Shown here in pieces: positions 6,338 through 14,909 of a stretch of 14,961 nt of DNA. The stretch covers positions 1 to 14,961 of the forward strand of contig CAUQVP010000039.1 in assembly GCA_963521545.1 (NCBI GenBank), read 5' to 3'. Each line of letters opens with the position of its first letter. The first letter of the stretch is position 1. A program made the position numbers and the translations under genes. This stretch comes from JABCPE02 sp963521545 (GTDB taxonomy: Bacteria > Bacteroidota > Bacteroidia > Flavobacteriales > Weeksellaceae). The notes beneath the pieces are model-generated. The model saw only the letters and a list, made by a program, of their open reading frames with translations. It had not been told where the DNA came from and made no database searches.

Positions 6338-8254
6338 ATGAAAAAAACTTTATCCAAAATAATTAATAAAATATATGATGGGGATAATAATATAGATATA
6401 TCTGAAATGAGATACCTTCCTAGGTGGGGTGTTTTATTTATAGATGTATGTATTTTGCTGTTTTCATTGTTAATTATAGAACAGATAGGTGTCTATTTTA
6501 CAGGGACAATGGATTTTTATAAAAAATGTTCTCTCATTGTAGGGGTGAATGTGTTTTTTATGGTTATTTTCCGCACTTATTCAGGGATTGTCAGGCATTC
6601 TACTTTTATAGACCTTTCTAAAATATTTCTATCCATAGTATACACTATATTTGTTTTGGTTATTCTTAATGTAGTAGTGTATTGGAGAATGGATTATAAA
6701 TTGTTCAAAACATCTTTATTGCTTGTTTATGCGGGAGTTTCCTTTGTGCTGTTGTTTATTTATCGTCTTTTTGTAAAGGAATTCTTTAACTTCATAAGAG
6801 AATATAGGAAGAATTTCCAAAAGAAAAGAATTCTGGTTTTGGGAATAGATGAGGTTTCTGTTTCTTTGGCAAAAATAATAGCGGACAACTCCTCTGTTCC
6901 ATATCATTTGGTAGGTTTTATTACGGAAAGAACGGATTCTAAACAAGCGAGTTTGCTCAATAGAAAAATCTATACTAAACATGATATAGAGGAGTATCAG
7001 AAAACACTTGATATAGACGGTGTTCTTATCAACCGAAATGGACTGACTAAGGAAGCGATGCAGGAATGGGTGAATTTCTTCTTGGAGAAAGGTGTTCAGA
7101 TGTATAAAGCGCCTGTTTTAGAGGAGATAAAAGAGGGCGGAGATTATTTCAAAATACAAAACATTCAGATAGAAGATTTGCTCAATAGAAAGCCAATCAG
7201 CATAGAAAATGAGGAGGTCAAAAGCAGGCATTATAACAAAAATGTCCTGATAACAGGAGGGGCAGGCTCTATCGGTAGTGAAATCGTAAGGCAGGTGGCA
7301 ATGTCAGACCCTGCTCTGGTAGTGGTTTTAGACCAAGCAGAAACTCCGCTGTATGCTATAGAATTGGAATTAAAGGAAAGTTTCCCAAATGTTAATTTTA
7401 AATTTGTTTTAGCCGATATTTCTAATATCAATAGGCTGGAAAGTGTATTTGAAGAATACAAGTTTTCTGTGGTCTATCATGCCGCTGCCTATAAGCATGT
7501 TCCGCTGGTGGAAGAAAATCCACATGAGGGAGTTTTGGTGAATATTCAAGGAAGTAAAAACTTGGCTCTTCTTGCAAGTAAATACAAAGTGGATACCTTT
7601 GTGATGGTCTCTACGGACAAGGCGGTAAATCCTACCAATGTGATGGGAGCGTCCAAGAGAGCGGCTGAATTGTTCGTACAGGCACTTCAAAACCAACTAG
7701 GGAATACGACCAAGTTTGTAACCACTCGTTTCGGAAATGTTCTGGGGTCTAATGGTTCGGTTATCCCATATTTCAAAAAACAGATAGAGAAAGGCGGGCC
7801 GATCACGATTACCCACCCAGATATTGTGAGATACTTTATGACTATTCCAGAGGCGTGCGAGCTGGTTCTTCAGGCAGGAACTATGGGCGTGGGAGGAGAG
7901 ATTTTTGTCTTCGATATGGGAGAGCCTGTGAAAATAGTGGATTTGGCGGAGAGAATGATAAGACTCTCTGGTTTTGAGCCAGATATAGACATTAAAATAG
8001 TATATACAGGGCTTCGTCCAGGGGAAAAACTTTATGAAGAACTACTGAGTGATGGAACGAAAACACTGCCGACACATCACGAGAAAATAATGATTTCTAA
8101 GGATGAGACTATGGAGTTTGAGAAAATAAATACACTAACCCAGAAAATATACGATCTAGCCAAAGAAAGCAATAAGATAGAAGTAGTTAGGACTCTGAAG
8201 GAAATCGTGGAAGAGTTTAAGAGTAATAATTCTGTTTACCAGCAGTTGGATTAG
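6338..8254 (+). CDS. Membrane-anchored nucleotide-sugar 4,6-dehydratase (CapD/PglF/WbpM type)
   Basis: A 638-residue polysaccharide biosynthesis protein. The N-terminal part has about four membrane segments (roughly residues 28-140) followed by a CoA-binding-like Rossmann domain (about 165-270). The C-terminal extended SDR domain starts with the NAD(P) motif GGAGSIGSE (307-315) and carries STDKAVNPTNVMGASKR (425-441), in which Met436 stands where the classic SDR tyrosine would be, as in the FlaA1/PglF/WbpM group. GLRPGEKLYEELL follows near the end. Family members convert UDP-GlcNAc to a UDP-4-keto-6-deoxy-hexosamine, the precursor of QuiNAc, bacillosamine or FucNAc-type sugars. It precedes the export genes and is separated from the MFS gene by 42 bp with no promoter box seen, so it may be read through from upstream. 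Length is typical. Confidence 0.94.
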   Translation: MKKTLSKIINKIYDGDNNIDISEMRYLPRWGVLFIDVCILLFSLLIIEQIGVYFTGTMDFYKKCSLIVGVNVFFMVIFRTYSGIVRHSTFIDLSKIFLSIVYTIFVLVILNVVVYWRMDYKLFKTSLLLVYAGVSFVLLFIYRLFVKEFFNFIREYRKNFQKKRILVLGIDEVSVSLAKIIADNSSVPYHLVGFITERTDSKQASLLNRKIYTKHDIEEYQKTLDIDGVLINRNGLTKEAMQEWVNFFLEKGVQMYKAPVLEEIKEGGDYFKIQNIQIEDLLNRKPISIENEEVKSRHYNKNVLITGGAGSIGSEIVRQVAMSDPALVVVLDQAETPLYAIELELKESFPNVNFKFVLADISNINRLESVFEEYKFSVVYHAAAYKHVPLVEENPHEGVLVNIQGSKNLALLASKYKVDTFVMVSTDKAVNPTNVMGASKRAAELFVQALQNQLGNTTKFVTTRFGNVLGSNGSVIPYFKKQIEKGGPITITHPDIVRYFMTIPEACELVLQAGTMGVGGEIFVFDMGEPVKIVDLAERMIRLSGFEPDIDIKIVYTGLRPGEKLYEELLSDGTKTLPTHHEKIMISKDETMEFEKINTLTQKIYDLAKESNKIEVVRTLKEIVEEFKSNNSVYQQLD

Positions 8255-8275
8255 CCCTAATTCTGAAAAAAAGGA

Positions 8276-8283
8276 TATATTTG
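8276..8283 (+). promoter_or_regulatory. -7 box before the polysaccharide export operon
   Basis: TATATTTGC matches TAnnTTTG, with its end 19 bp before the export lipoprotein start. A transcript starting just downstream would have a leader of only about 10-15 nt. The nearest upstream TTG (8246-8248) is 27 bp away, longer than usual, so the -33 element is doubtful. Confidence 0.4.
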
Positions 8284-8302
8284 CAATAATTATAAATGAG
8301 CA

Positions 8303-9112
8303 ATGATGAAAATAAAAATATTTTTAATAATAACAGCACTTTTGGCTTTGACCTCTTGTAAAAATCAAAAAGAAATAGCCTATATGCAGAATATAGAGCA
8401 GATAGCAAAAGAGGCATCTCAGAAAAATGTGCAATCCACTATACAACCTAACGACCAGCTTTTGATATATGTGACTGCAAAGGATATGAGCATCACAGCG
8501 CCATTCAACCAAGGTGTGGCGACTGATATCAATAAATCACAAGTTAATTATTCCCAGCCTAATACTAACCTGCCGGCTTCTGGTCAGACCTCTGTATCAG
8601 GCGTTACTTATACCGTTTATTCAGATGGATTTATAGAATTTCCTGTTTTGGGTAGAATAAGCACTACTGGGAAAACAGTGGAGGCTTTGAAAGATGAGCT
8701 GACTAAAAAATTGAGAAAATATATCATAGACCCTACAGTAAGTGTTCGTTATGCTAACTATCGTGTAACGGTGCTTGGGGAAGTAAATAAACCAGGGGAA
8801 TACCTCATTCCAGATGGAAAAACTACCTTGCTTGCAGCTTTGGGGCTTGCTGGGGATTTGACCATTTATGGGAAAAGAGATAATATTTTAGTAGTTAGAG
8901 AGCAGGATGGAGTAAGAACACAAGCCTATATCAACCTTACAGATGCTAATTTTATCAATTCTCCTTATTATCATTTGAAACAAAATGATGTGGTCTATGT
9001 AACACCTAATAATGCCAAGAAAAATTCTGCTTCTTTTGGGCCTCAGACTACGATTTACATATCGGTAGCGTCTATCATTGTGACAATTTTGGCATTGATT
9101 ATTAAAAAATAA
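8303..9112 (+). CDS. wza: Outer-membrane polysaccharide export lipoprotein (Wza/Poly_export family)
   Basis: A 269-residue lipoprotein expected to form the outer-membrane part of a capsule/exopolysaccharide exporter. The signal peptide ends in lipobox LTSC with Cys19, and KNQKEIAYMQN follows, as often seen in Bacteroidota members. The polysaccharide export domain spans about 46-155 (IQPNDQLLIYV at 47-57; SDGFIEFPVLG at 108-118), and an SLBB-type domain follows (VTVLGEVNKPGEYLIPDG, 155-172). The C-terminus has a hydrophobic helix (about 251-266) and ends in Lys-Lys. This is shorter than E. coli Wza (379 residues), as is usual for Bacteroidota proteins. Two adjacent ATGs (8303, 8306) make the start ambiguous by one codon. 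The Wzc-type gene follows after 9 bp, so the pair is surely co-transcribed. Confidence 0.93.
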   Translation: MMKIKIFLIITALLALTSCKNQKEIAYMQNIEQIAKEASQKNVQSTIQPNDQLLIYVTAKDMSITAPFNQGVATDINKSQVNYSQPNTNLPASGQTSVSGVTYTVYSDGFIEFPVLGRISTTGKTVEALKDELTKKLRKYIIDPTVSVRYANYRVTVLGEVNKPGEYLIPDGKTTLLAALGLAGDLTIYGKRDNILVVREQDGVRTQAYINLTDANFINSPYYHLKQNDVVYVTPNNAKKNSASFGPQTTIYISVASIIVTILALIIKK

Positions 9113-9121
9113 ACATCAAAA

Positions 9122-11530
9122 ATGAATAATAAAAATTCATCAAAATATCCCAATACAGACAAGCATCAAGTAGATGTCTTAGAGCTGATAAAACCATATA
9201 CACAGAGTTGGAAATGGTTTGTAGTCTCTGCATTACTTGCTTTAGTATTGGCATTGTTATACCTTAGGACAGAAACTTATGTTTATCAGGTGCAGTCTTC
9301 TGTATTGGTGAAAGAAGCCAAAAATACATCAAGTTCCAGCACAGAAGCAGATTTGCTTATGGATTTATCAAAGCTGGGAGGAATGAGTTCTAATAGTATA
9401 GACAATGAGATAGAAATTTTTAAATCCAAAAAATTGATGAATGCCGTTGTAGAAAGCAAAAATCTGCAAGTGGCAGTTTATTCCAGCGACAATCTTAAGA
9501 GTAAAGAGCTTTATGGGGATACGGCTCCATTTTTTGTAAATGTAGTTAATGAAAAGAAGAATGCAGTATTTCCTCAGGAGAATGTGAAAATAGAGATAAA
9601 TGGCGATAAGATTACATTGTCTTCCAGCGAGTTGGATAATGAAATTACGGGGAGGTTTAACAAGTTAATAAGTCTTCCGTATGCCAATATTATCATTACT
9701 AAAAATAAGGAATTTGATTCCGTAAAAGCGGGGGCTTTGGGCGAATTGTCCCTTTCTATCTTGTCAAAAGAAGCTCGTGTAGTTCAGTTGCAAAAAATGC
9801 TCAATGTAGGGCTGCTTAATAAAGATGCCACAATAGTAGGGTTGTCCATGAACTATCCTAATGTGGATAAAGCCAAAGACATCATTGATAATCTAGTAGT
9901 GGCCTACAACCAAGATGCAATCAGTGATAAAAACTCTCAGTCAAAAGAAACGATGAAGTTCATCGAAGGGCGTATTGAGGTGATATCCAGTGAGTTACAA
10001 AGTGTTGAGAATGAGAAGGAAAGGTTTAAAGAAAAAAACCAGCTGACAGACATAGGAGTAGAAGCCAAACTTAATTTGGAAACTAGTGCCCAGTCTAGAG
10101 CTAAACAGCTTGATATAGATGCCGAGGCGCAGATGGTGGATGGTATGATAGGCTATCTAAATAATAAGGGTGCATATCAGGTGCTGCCGTCAGCAGTAGG
10201 ACTTACAGACCCTACAGCTTCTGCAGGAATAGAATCTTATAATCGTTTGGTTTTAGAAAGAGATAGATTGTTAGCATCAGCTACGGAAAATCACCCAGCA
10301 GTCGTTAATGTATCTCAGCAGCTAAATGAGCTAAAAGGCTCAATCATGCAGAGTTTGCAAAAGACTAAAACCAATCTGAAAATAGCAAGTTCGGAGTTGC
10401 AAATGGAGCAAAACCGAGCAAATGGGAAAATTTCCAAGTTACCGAATATAGAGAAATTATTCAGAAATATAGAAAGACAACAGCAGATTAAAGAGCAGTT
10501 GTATCTATTATTACTACAAAAAAGAGAAGAATCAGCCATTTCATTAGCCATCACAGGTGATAAAGCAAGGGTGATAGATGAGGCGTATTCTTCTGATGTG
10601 CCGGTGTCTCCTAAAAAGTCTATAATATTGATGGGAGCGCTGCTTTTAGGATTGATAATTCCGTTTGCTTTTATTTACATCAAAGAACTTTTGAATATCA
10701 AGATAAAAACAAAACAAGATGTAGAGAGACTTTCTTCTACGCCTGTTTTAGCGGAGTTGCCAAAAGTAGAAAAAGGCCAGTCCGAGCTTGTGGGAACGAA
10801 CGATTCTTCCCTGATTGCGGAAGCCTTCCGATTATTGGTTACCAATATGAACTTTATTCTTCCTAAGAAAGACGAAGGAAAGGTGGTCTTTGTAACCTCT
10901 ACGGTAAATGGAGAAGGGAAAACCTTTACTTCAGTTAATTTAGCTCAGACATTGTCCACGCCTAGAAAGAGAGTGATTTTGATAGGTTCAGATATTAGAA
11001 ATCCACAGCTCCAAAGGTATAATAATAAAGCAAGGAAAGGCGTAGCAGGACTTACAGAGTTCCTATATAATGATGAAACTACTATAGAAAGTATCATACA
11101 TAAATACGCTTCTGATTCTTATTTAGATGTGATTTATTCTGGAAGTATTCCACCAAATCCAGCAGACCTTCTGACTAATGGAAGGTATGAACTTCTATTG
11201 GCTGAATTGAAAAAGAAATATGACTATATTGTCATAGACACAGCACCATTGATGCTTGTGACAGATACGCTATTATTAGCTAATCTAGCAGATGCTACGA
11301 TCTATATTATGCGTTCTGAATATTCAGAAAAAGCATTGATAGACTTTGCGAATAAGAACATCAGAGAAGGGAAAATCAAAAATGTTGGATTCGTTCTTAA
11401 TGATGTGGAGAAGAGCAATTTTGGGTATAGAAACAAGTATGGCTATGGCTATTATACCGAAGGAAAAACTTGGTTTGACAGGCTTAAAAATAAAATAAAG
11501 CATATCATCAGTAGAAGCAGAAGGTGGTAG
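9122..11530 (+). CDS. wzc: Polysaccharide co-polymerase with C-terminal tyrosine autokinase (Wzc type)
   Basis: An 802-residue inner-membrane protein combining a Wzz chain-length domain and a BY-kinase. A first membrane segment lies at 31-48, followed by a large periplasmic region with coiled-coil character (about 260-470), a PVSPKK motif (494-499, GNVR/Wzz type) and a second membrane segment (about 501-520). The cytoplasmic kinase has Walker A STVNGEGKT (593-601, Lys600), a Walker A' region IGSDIRNP with Asp624, and Walker B YIVIDTAP with Asp706. A tyrosine cluster near the C-terminus (Tyr769, 773, 775, 777, 778) is the expected autophosphorylation site. In this family, cycles of phosphorylation regulate polymer length and export together with the Wza channel. 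The first Asp of the canonical DxD in Walker A' is Gly here. The flippase gene begins 13 bp after the stop. Confidence 0.95.
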   Translation: MNNKNSSKYPNTDKHQVDVLELIKPYTQSWKWFVVSALLALVLALLYLRTETYVYQVQSSVLVKEAKNTSSSSTEADLLMDLSKLGGMSSNSIDNEIEIFKSKKLMNAVVESKNLQVAVYSSDNLKSKELYGDTAPFFVNVVNEKKNAVFPQENVKIEINGDKITLSSSELDNEITGRFNKLISLPYANIIITKNKEFDSVKAGALGELSLSILSKEARVVQLQKMLNVGLLNKDATIVGLSMNYPNVDKAKDIIDNLVVAYNQDAISDKNSQSKETMKFIEGRIEVISSELQSVENEKERFKEKNQLTDIGVEAKLNLETSAQSRAKQLDIDAEAQMVDGMIGYLNNKGAYQVLPSAVGLTDPTASAGIESYNRLVLERDRLLASATENHPAVVNVSQQLNELKGSIMQSLQKTKTNLKIASSELQMEQNRANGKISKLPNIEKLFRNIERQQQIKEQLYLLLLQKREESAISLAITGDKARVIDEAYSSDVPVSPKKSIILMGALLLGLIIPFAFIYIKELLNIKIKTKQDVERLSSTPVLAELPKVEKGQSELVGTNDSSLIAEAFRLLVTNMNFILPKKDEGKVVFVTSTVNGEGKTFTSVNLAQTLSTPRKRVILIGSDIRNPQLQRYNNKARKGVAGLTEFLYNDETTIESIIHKYASDSYLDVIYSGSIPPNPADLLTNGRYELLLAELKKKYDYIVIDTAPLMLVTDTLLLANLADATIYIMRSEYSEKALIDFANKNIREGKIKNVGFVLNDVEKSNFGYRNKYGYGYYTEGKTWFDRLKNKIKHIISRSRRW

Positions 11531-11543
11531 CAAATGATAACTC

Positions 11544-12746
11544 ATGTATCGGCATGCAATAACGATAATAGATAAGTATAAACAATATTTCCCTGTAATA
11601 GTCAAATTATTAGGGTCGGGATTGCTTACTTCATTGGGATTCGTGCTGCTGGCTTCTGGAAAGTTTGATTATATATCTAATGAACTGTCCGTCAAGATAT
11701 TGCTTTTTATTCAGTTTCAAATAATAGGAATCACGATTTCCAAATATGGACTGGATAGTTTGGTTTTTGCAAAGATGATAGGAGATACCAATAGTGTATA
11801 TGACCCAGAGGAGTACATTAAAAAAAAAGGAATTCTCTTATCTATTCTGTGTGCAGGTGTTTATGCAGTAATGTATGATTATACCTATGCGCTCGTTATT
11901 TTTTGCACGATAGTATTTGATGTTTATAGTGTGGTGGCTATTGTCCAAATGAATGTGATGAAGCACTATAACTATGCACTCTTTGCGAATATAGCGGCTT
12001 ATCCTCTTTTTTTTGGAGTTCTTCTTGTCAGTTCGCTTTTCTTTGAATACAGCTATGGGCAAATGATAGCGCTATATGTGGCGTGTATTTTTCTGAGGTT
12101 TTTGCTTTCATGGATTTTCATCATGAAAAAGAAGAAAACAGAGAATATAGAACTGATGAAGCTGGAAGTCCCGTTTAGTTTAGGAATTCAGCAGATTTTG
12201 AATTTTAGTTTATTTAAAATAGACCAAATCATCATTTCGCTTGGAGCTGTTTTAATGGTGTTTTTTGGGATTGCAGGACAGGATATTCAGCAGATTTTGT
12301 TTTTATCCAAATTCCCAGAGTTGGTTTCAGGAGTCTTGGTTTCGTTGTCGTTTTTGTATGGACCGTATTTGATTATAGAAAGCAGAGAAGGACTGATAGC
12401 GGTTTTGGATAAATACAAATGGATTTTGGTGCTTTATGGAGTGGGGCTGGTGGTTGCTCTTTGGATTTATACGCTGATTTGGCGAGGTGAGGCGGATTTG
12501 GATGTAGTTTATGCTGTTTCTTACCTTGTAGTTTCTGTATTGGCAGTTTTTGTAAATATGGTTACATTGGGATATTTGAAGAAAAACGAGGTAAATATAT
12601 TGGTTAAAAATCTGGTGATAAGCAGTGGTATAGGGGTTGTTTATTTACTGATTATACCTTTTTTAGGGATGGGGAGATACATGGTTTGTAGTGTTCCTAT
12701 ACAGATGCTGTTTTTTTTGGCTTTAAGATTACAAAATAAAAAATGA
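11544..12746 (+). CDS. Probable Wzx-type lipid-linked oligosaccharide flippase
   Basis: A 400-residue, highly hydrophobic protein with about ten to twelve membrane segments and short, Lys-rich loops. It resembles the polysaccharide-transport branch of the MOP/MATE exporters; the mid-protein stretch FKIDQIIISLG (224-234) recalls the helix in which Wzx proteins carry charged residues. Wzx flips undecaprenyl-linked repeat units across the inner membrane. Assignment rests on topology, size and position between Wzc and a Wzy-like protein, not on a decisive motif, because these proteins diverge fast. A run of nine A (11820-11828) lies within the coding sequence, and eight T at 12711-12718. The stop codon overlaps the next start by 4 bp (ATGA), showing translational coupling. 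Confidence 0.75.
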   Translation: MYRHAITIIDKYKQYFPVIVKLLGSGLLTSLGFVLLASGKFDYISNELSVKILLFIQFQIIGITISKYGLDSLVFAKMIGDTNSVYDPEEYIKKKGILLSILCAGVYAVMYDYTYALVIFCTIVFDVYSVVAIVQMNVMKHYNYALFANIAAYPLFFGVLLVSSLFFEYSYGQMIALYVACIFLRFLLSWIFIMKKKKTENIELMKLEVPFSLGIQQILNFSLFKIDQIIISLGAVLMVFFGIAGQDIQQILFLSKFPELVSGVLVSLSFLYGPYLIIESREGLIAVLDKYKWILVLYGVGLVVALWIYTLIWRGEADLDVVYAVSYLVVSVLAVFVNMVTLGYLKKNEVNILVKNLVISSGIGVVYLLIIPFLGMGRYMVCSVPIQMLFFLALRLQNKK

Positions 12747-13912
12747 ATACATTATCTATATACAGTGAAATCAACATATTGGACTATGTTCTGATATTGT
12801 TGTATGTTTTATATATATTAAAACAGTTTTCTGTATATACTAAAATTGACCGAAAAATAGGCGCTTTTTCTTTGGTAATGGGATTATTACATTTCATTAT
12901 CACATTTGCTTCGTATAGTTTCATTCTCGGTAGTGTAGCAGATGCTAAGCATTATTATTCTGAATCGATGTCTATAACTGACTGGGGCTTGTCTTATCTT
13001 TCCAATGGGACATCTTTTATTATTTTTTTGAATTATATGCTGGTTCAGTGGTTCCATTTGTCATTTTTAGGATGTTTTTTAGTTTTTTCTTTCATTTCTT
13101 ATTTGGGCTGTTTGAAATTATTTGAAGTCATAATAGATCTTACAGACAGAAACTATAATATCTCTTATTTACTTTTGTTACTAATAGGAACACACTTTTG
13201 GACTGTTTCTCTTGGGAAAGATTCTCTCATGTTTTATTCCATGTGTTGTTTGTGTTACAACATTTATTTTGATAAACCCAAGAGTCATTACATTTTACCA
13301 TTGTTATTGGTAGGACTTATCAGACTGCATGTTCTTATTTTTGTATTAGTAGGGGGAGGAGTTAGTTATGTTTTTACTAATAAAAAGATAAAAATGCAGA
13401 CTAAATTTATTTTTGTGGGACTTGTTTTGGGGGCTCTGTTGGTTCTTATTCCATTCTTTTTAAAGGAAATAGCAGTGACCAACTTTAGTGATATAGAAGG
13501 AAAACTACAAAATTCTATGAATGCTAATTTAGAAGGGGGAGCGGGAGTAGATATGAAAGATAGTAATCTCATCGTAAAATGGTTCAGCTACATGTTCAGA
13601 CCTTTTATTTTTGAAGCTAGAAACCCAATGTTTTTGGTGTCGGCTTTGGAGAATTTAGTTTGGCTGTACATCTTTTTCATCATAATCAAAGGTTTATTTT
13701 TTGATAAAATAAAGACAAATTATATCTTGTGGAGTTATATAGGAATCATATTGGCATGTACGCTTCCTTTGGCTTATACACTTGCTAATTTTGGGATTTC
13801 GATGAGACAAAAAATTATGATATTCCCATTTTTCTTAATTTTATTTTTTATTGTAAAAAACCACAGAAAATCATTCTATGAAAATTCTATTTCTGACCAA
13901 ATACACCAGTAA
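12743..13912 (+). CDS. Probable Wzy-type polysaccharide polymerase (EpsG-like membrane protein)
   Basis: A 389-residue integral membrane protein with about ten hydrophobic segments. It lacks a strong family signature but shows features common in Wzy/EpsG-like proteins: SLGKDSLMFYS (156-166) in a helix-loop position, RLH (194-196) shortly after, a large hydrophilic periplasmic-type loop (about 245-285), and ANFGISMRQK (348-357) before a last membrane segment. Wzy joins flipped repeat units into polymer in the periplasm. The start overlaps the flippase stop by 4 bp, and its own 3' end overlaps the glycosyltransferase start by 35 bp. Other multi-spanning acyl- or sugar-transferases cannot be excluded, but length and gene order favour Wzy. 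Confidence 0.7.
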   Translation: MNTLSIYSEINILDYVLILLYVLYILKQFSVYTKIDRKIGAFSLVMGLLHFIITFASYSFILGSVADAKHYYSESMSITDWGLSYLSNGTSFIIFLNYMLVQWFHLSFLGCFLVFSFISYLGCLKLFEVIIDLTDRNYNISYLLLLLIGTHFWTVSLGKDSLMFYSMCCLCYNIYFDKPKSHYILPLLLVGLIRLHVLIFVLVGGGVSYVFTNKKIKMQTKFIFVGLVLGALLVLIPFFLKEIAVTNFSDIEGKLQNSMNANLEGGAGVDMKDSNLIVKWFSYMFRPFIFEARNPMFLVSALENLVWLYIFFIIIKGLFFDKIKTNYILWSYIGIILACTLPLAYTLANFGISMRQKIMIFPFFLILFFIVKNHRKSFYENSISDQIHQ

Positions 13913-14906
13913 AGGAGCCAACTCTCGTTATCGTTCTTATAACTACAAAAAATGGTTTGAGAAAGAGGGCGTAGAGGCTTCCTATTCGCCGTTGTTTAAT
14001 GATTTCTATTTCAGATACCTGCATGGTAATATTCTGATGAAAAACATGGTGGCGCTTTGGTGTATGGTAAAGAGAGTTTTTTATCTTTTTTTTCATGTTC
14101 AGAAATACGACCATGTGGTCATAGAATATGAACTTTTCCCAAAACTCCCACTAGGTTTTGAATTGTTCTTTTTAAAGAAAATAAAATCTTTCAGCCTTGA
14201 TTTTGATGATAATATTTCTGCAAATTACGCAGGAACGAGTTTGCAGAACAAAATTGCAGAACTGATGAAATTAGCCAAATTTGTCACCGTGGGAAATCGT
14301 TGGTATATTTCTGAATTTCAAGGAAAATTGATTTTTCTTCCGACAGTAATAGATTTAGATAAATATCCTCTTTGTGGTCTTCAAAAAGAAAATGATGCCA
14401 AGGAAATAGTCTGGATGGGTTCTCCTTCTACGACGAAACATTTCAAACTAGTGGACAAAGCCCTCGGAAGGCTTTCTGAAAAATATGATTTTACCCTAAA
14501 AGTTATCGGTGGAAAAGTAGAGCTGGATAAAAGAATTAAAACTAAATTTGAGAATTGGAATGCTCAAACCGAGAATAAAGACTTGGCCGAGAGTACCATA
14601 GGCATCATGCCCTTGGAAAACAGCTATTGGGAAATGGGAAAATGTGGATTCAAACTTATCCAATACATGGCCAGCGGTATCCCTGTGGTAGCATCTCCAC
14701 TGCCCGCGAATAGGGATATTGTGACCAGTGATGTAGGTTTCACAGCAGAGAGCGAGGATGAATGGTATGAGAAATTATCCTTTTTGCTAGAGAATTTTGA
14801 ACTTCGCCAAAAAATGGGACAGGCAGGAAGAAAAAGAGCTGAAGAAAGCTATTCTTACCAAGTTTGGGGCAAAAAATATGTAGAACTATTAAAAAACAAT
14901 ATATAG
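13878..14906 (+). CDS. GT-B glycosyltransferase (GT4-like)
   Basis: A 342-residue cytoplasmic glycosyltransferase with two Rossmann-like halves. The N-terminal half begins MKILFLTKYTSKGANSRYRS, typical of GT4-like enzymes that read the acceptor near the first loop. The donor-binding half has the strand EIVWMGSPSTTKHFKLV and then GIMPLENSYWEMGKCGFKLI (242-261) and YMASGIPVVASPLP, matching the E-x7-E type region of GT-B enzymes, with Lys255/Lys259 near the nucleotide site. The C-terminal helix (RQKMGQAGRKRAEESYSY) is also typical. It presumably adds one sugar of the repeat unit; the sugar is unknown. The start ATG lies inside the end of the Wzy-like gene (35-bp overlap), and later starts would cut the conserved N-terminus. 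Confidence 0.88.
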   Translation: MKILFLTKYTSKGANSRYRSYNYKKWFEKEGVEASYSPLFNDFYFRYLHGNILMKNMVALWCMVKRVFYLFFHVQKYDHVVIEYELFPKLPLGFELFFLKKIKSFSLDFDDNISANYAGTSLQNKIAELMKLAKFVTVGNRWYISEFQGKLIFLPTVIDLDKYPLCGLQKENDAKEIVWMGSPSTTKHFKLVDKALGRLSEKYDFTLKVIGGKVELDKRIKTKFENWNAQTENKDLAESTIGIMPLENSYWEMGKCGFKLIQYMASGIPVVASPLPANRDIVTSDVGFTAESEDEWYEKLSFLLENFELRQKMGQAGRKRAEESYSYQVWGKKYVELLKNNI

Positions 14907-14909
14907 ATT

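Noticed and set aside
7409..7696. Minus-strand open frames opposite the dehydratase catalytic domain
   Set aside because: They lie exactly under conserved SDR motifs of the plus-strand gene, and their translations show no family features.
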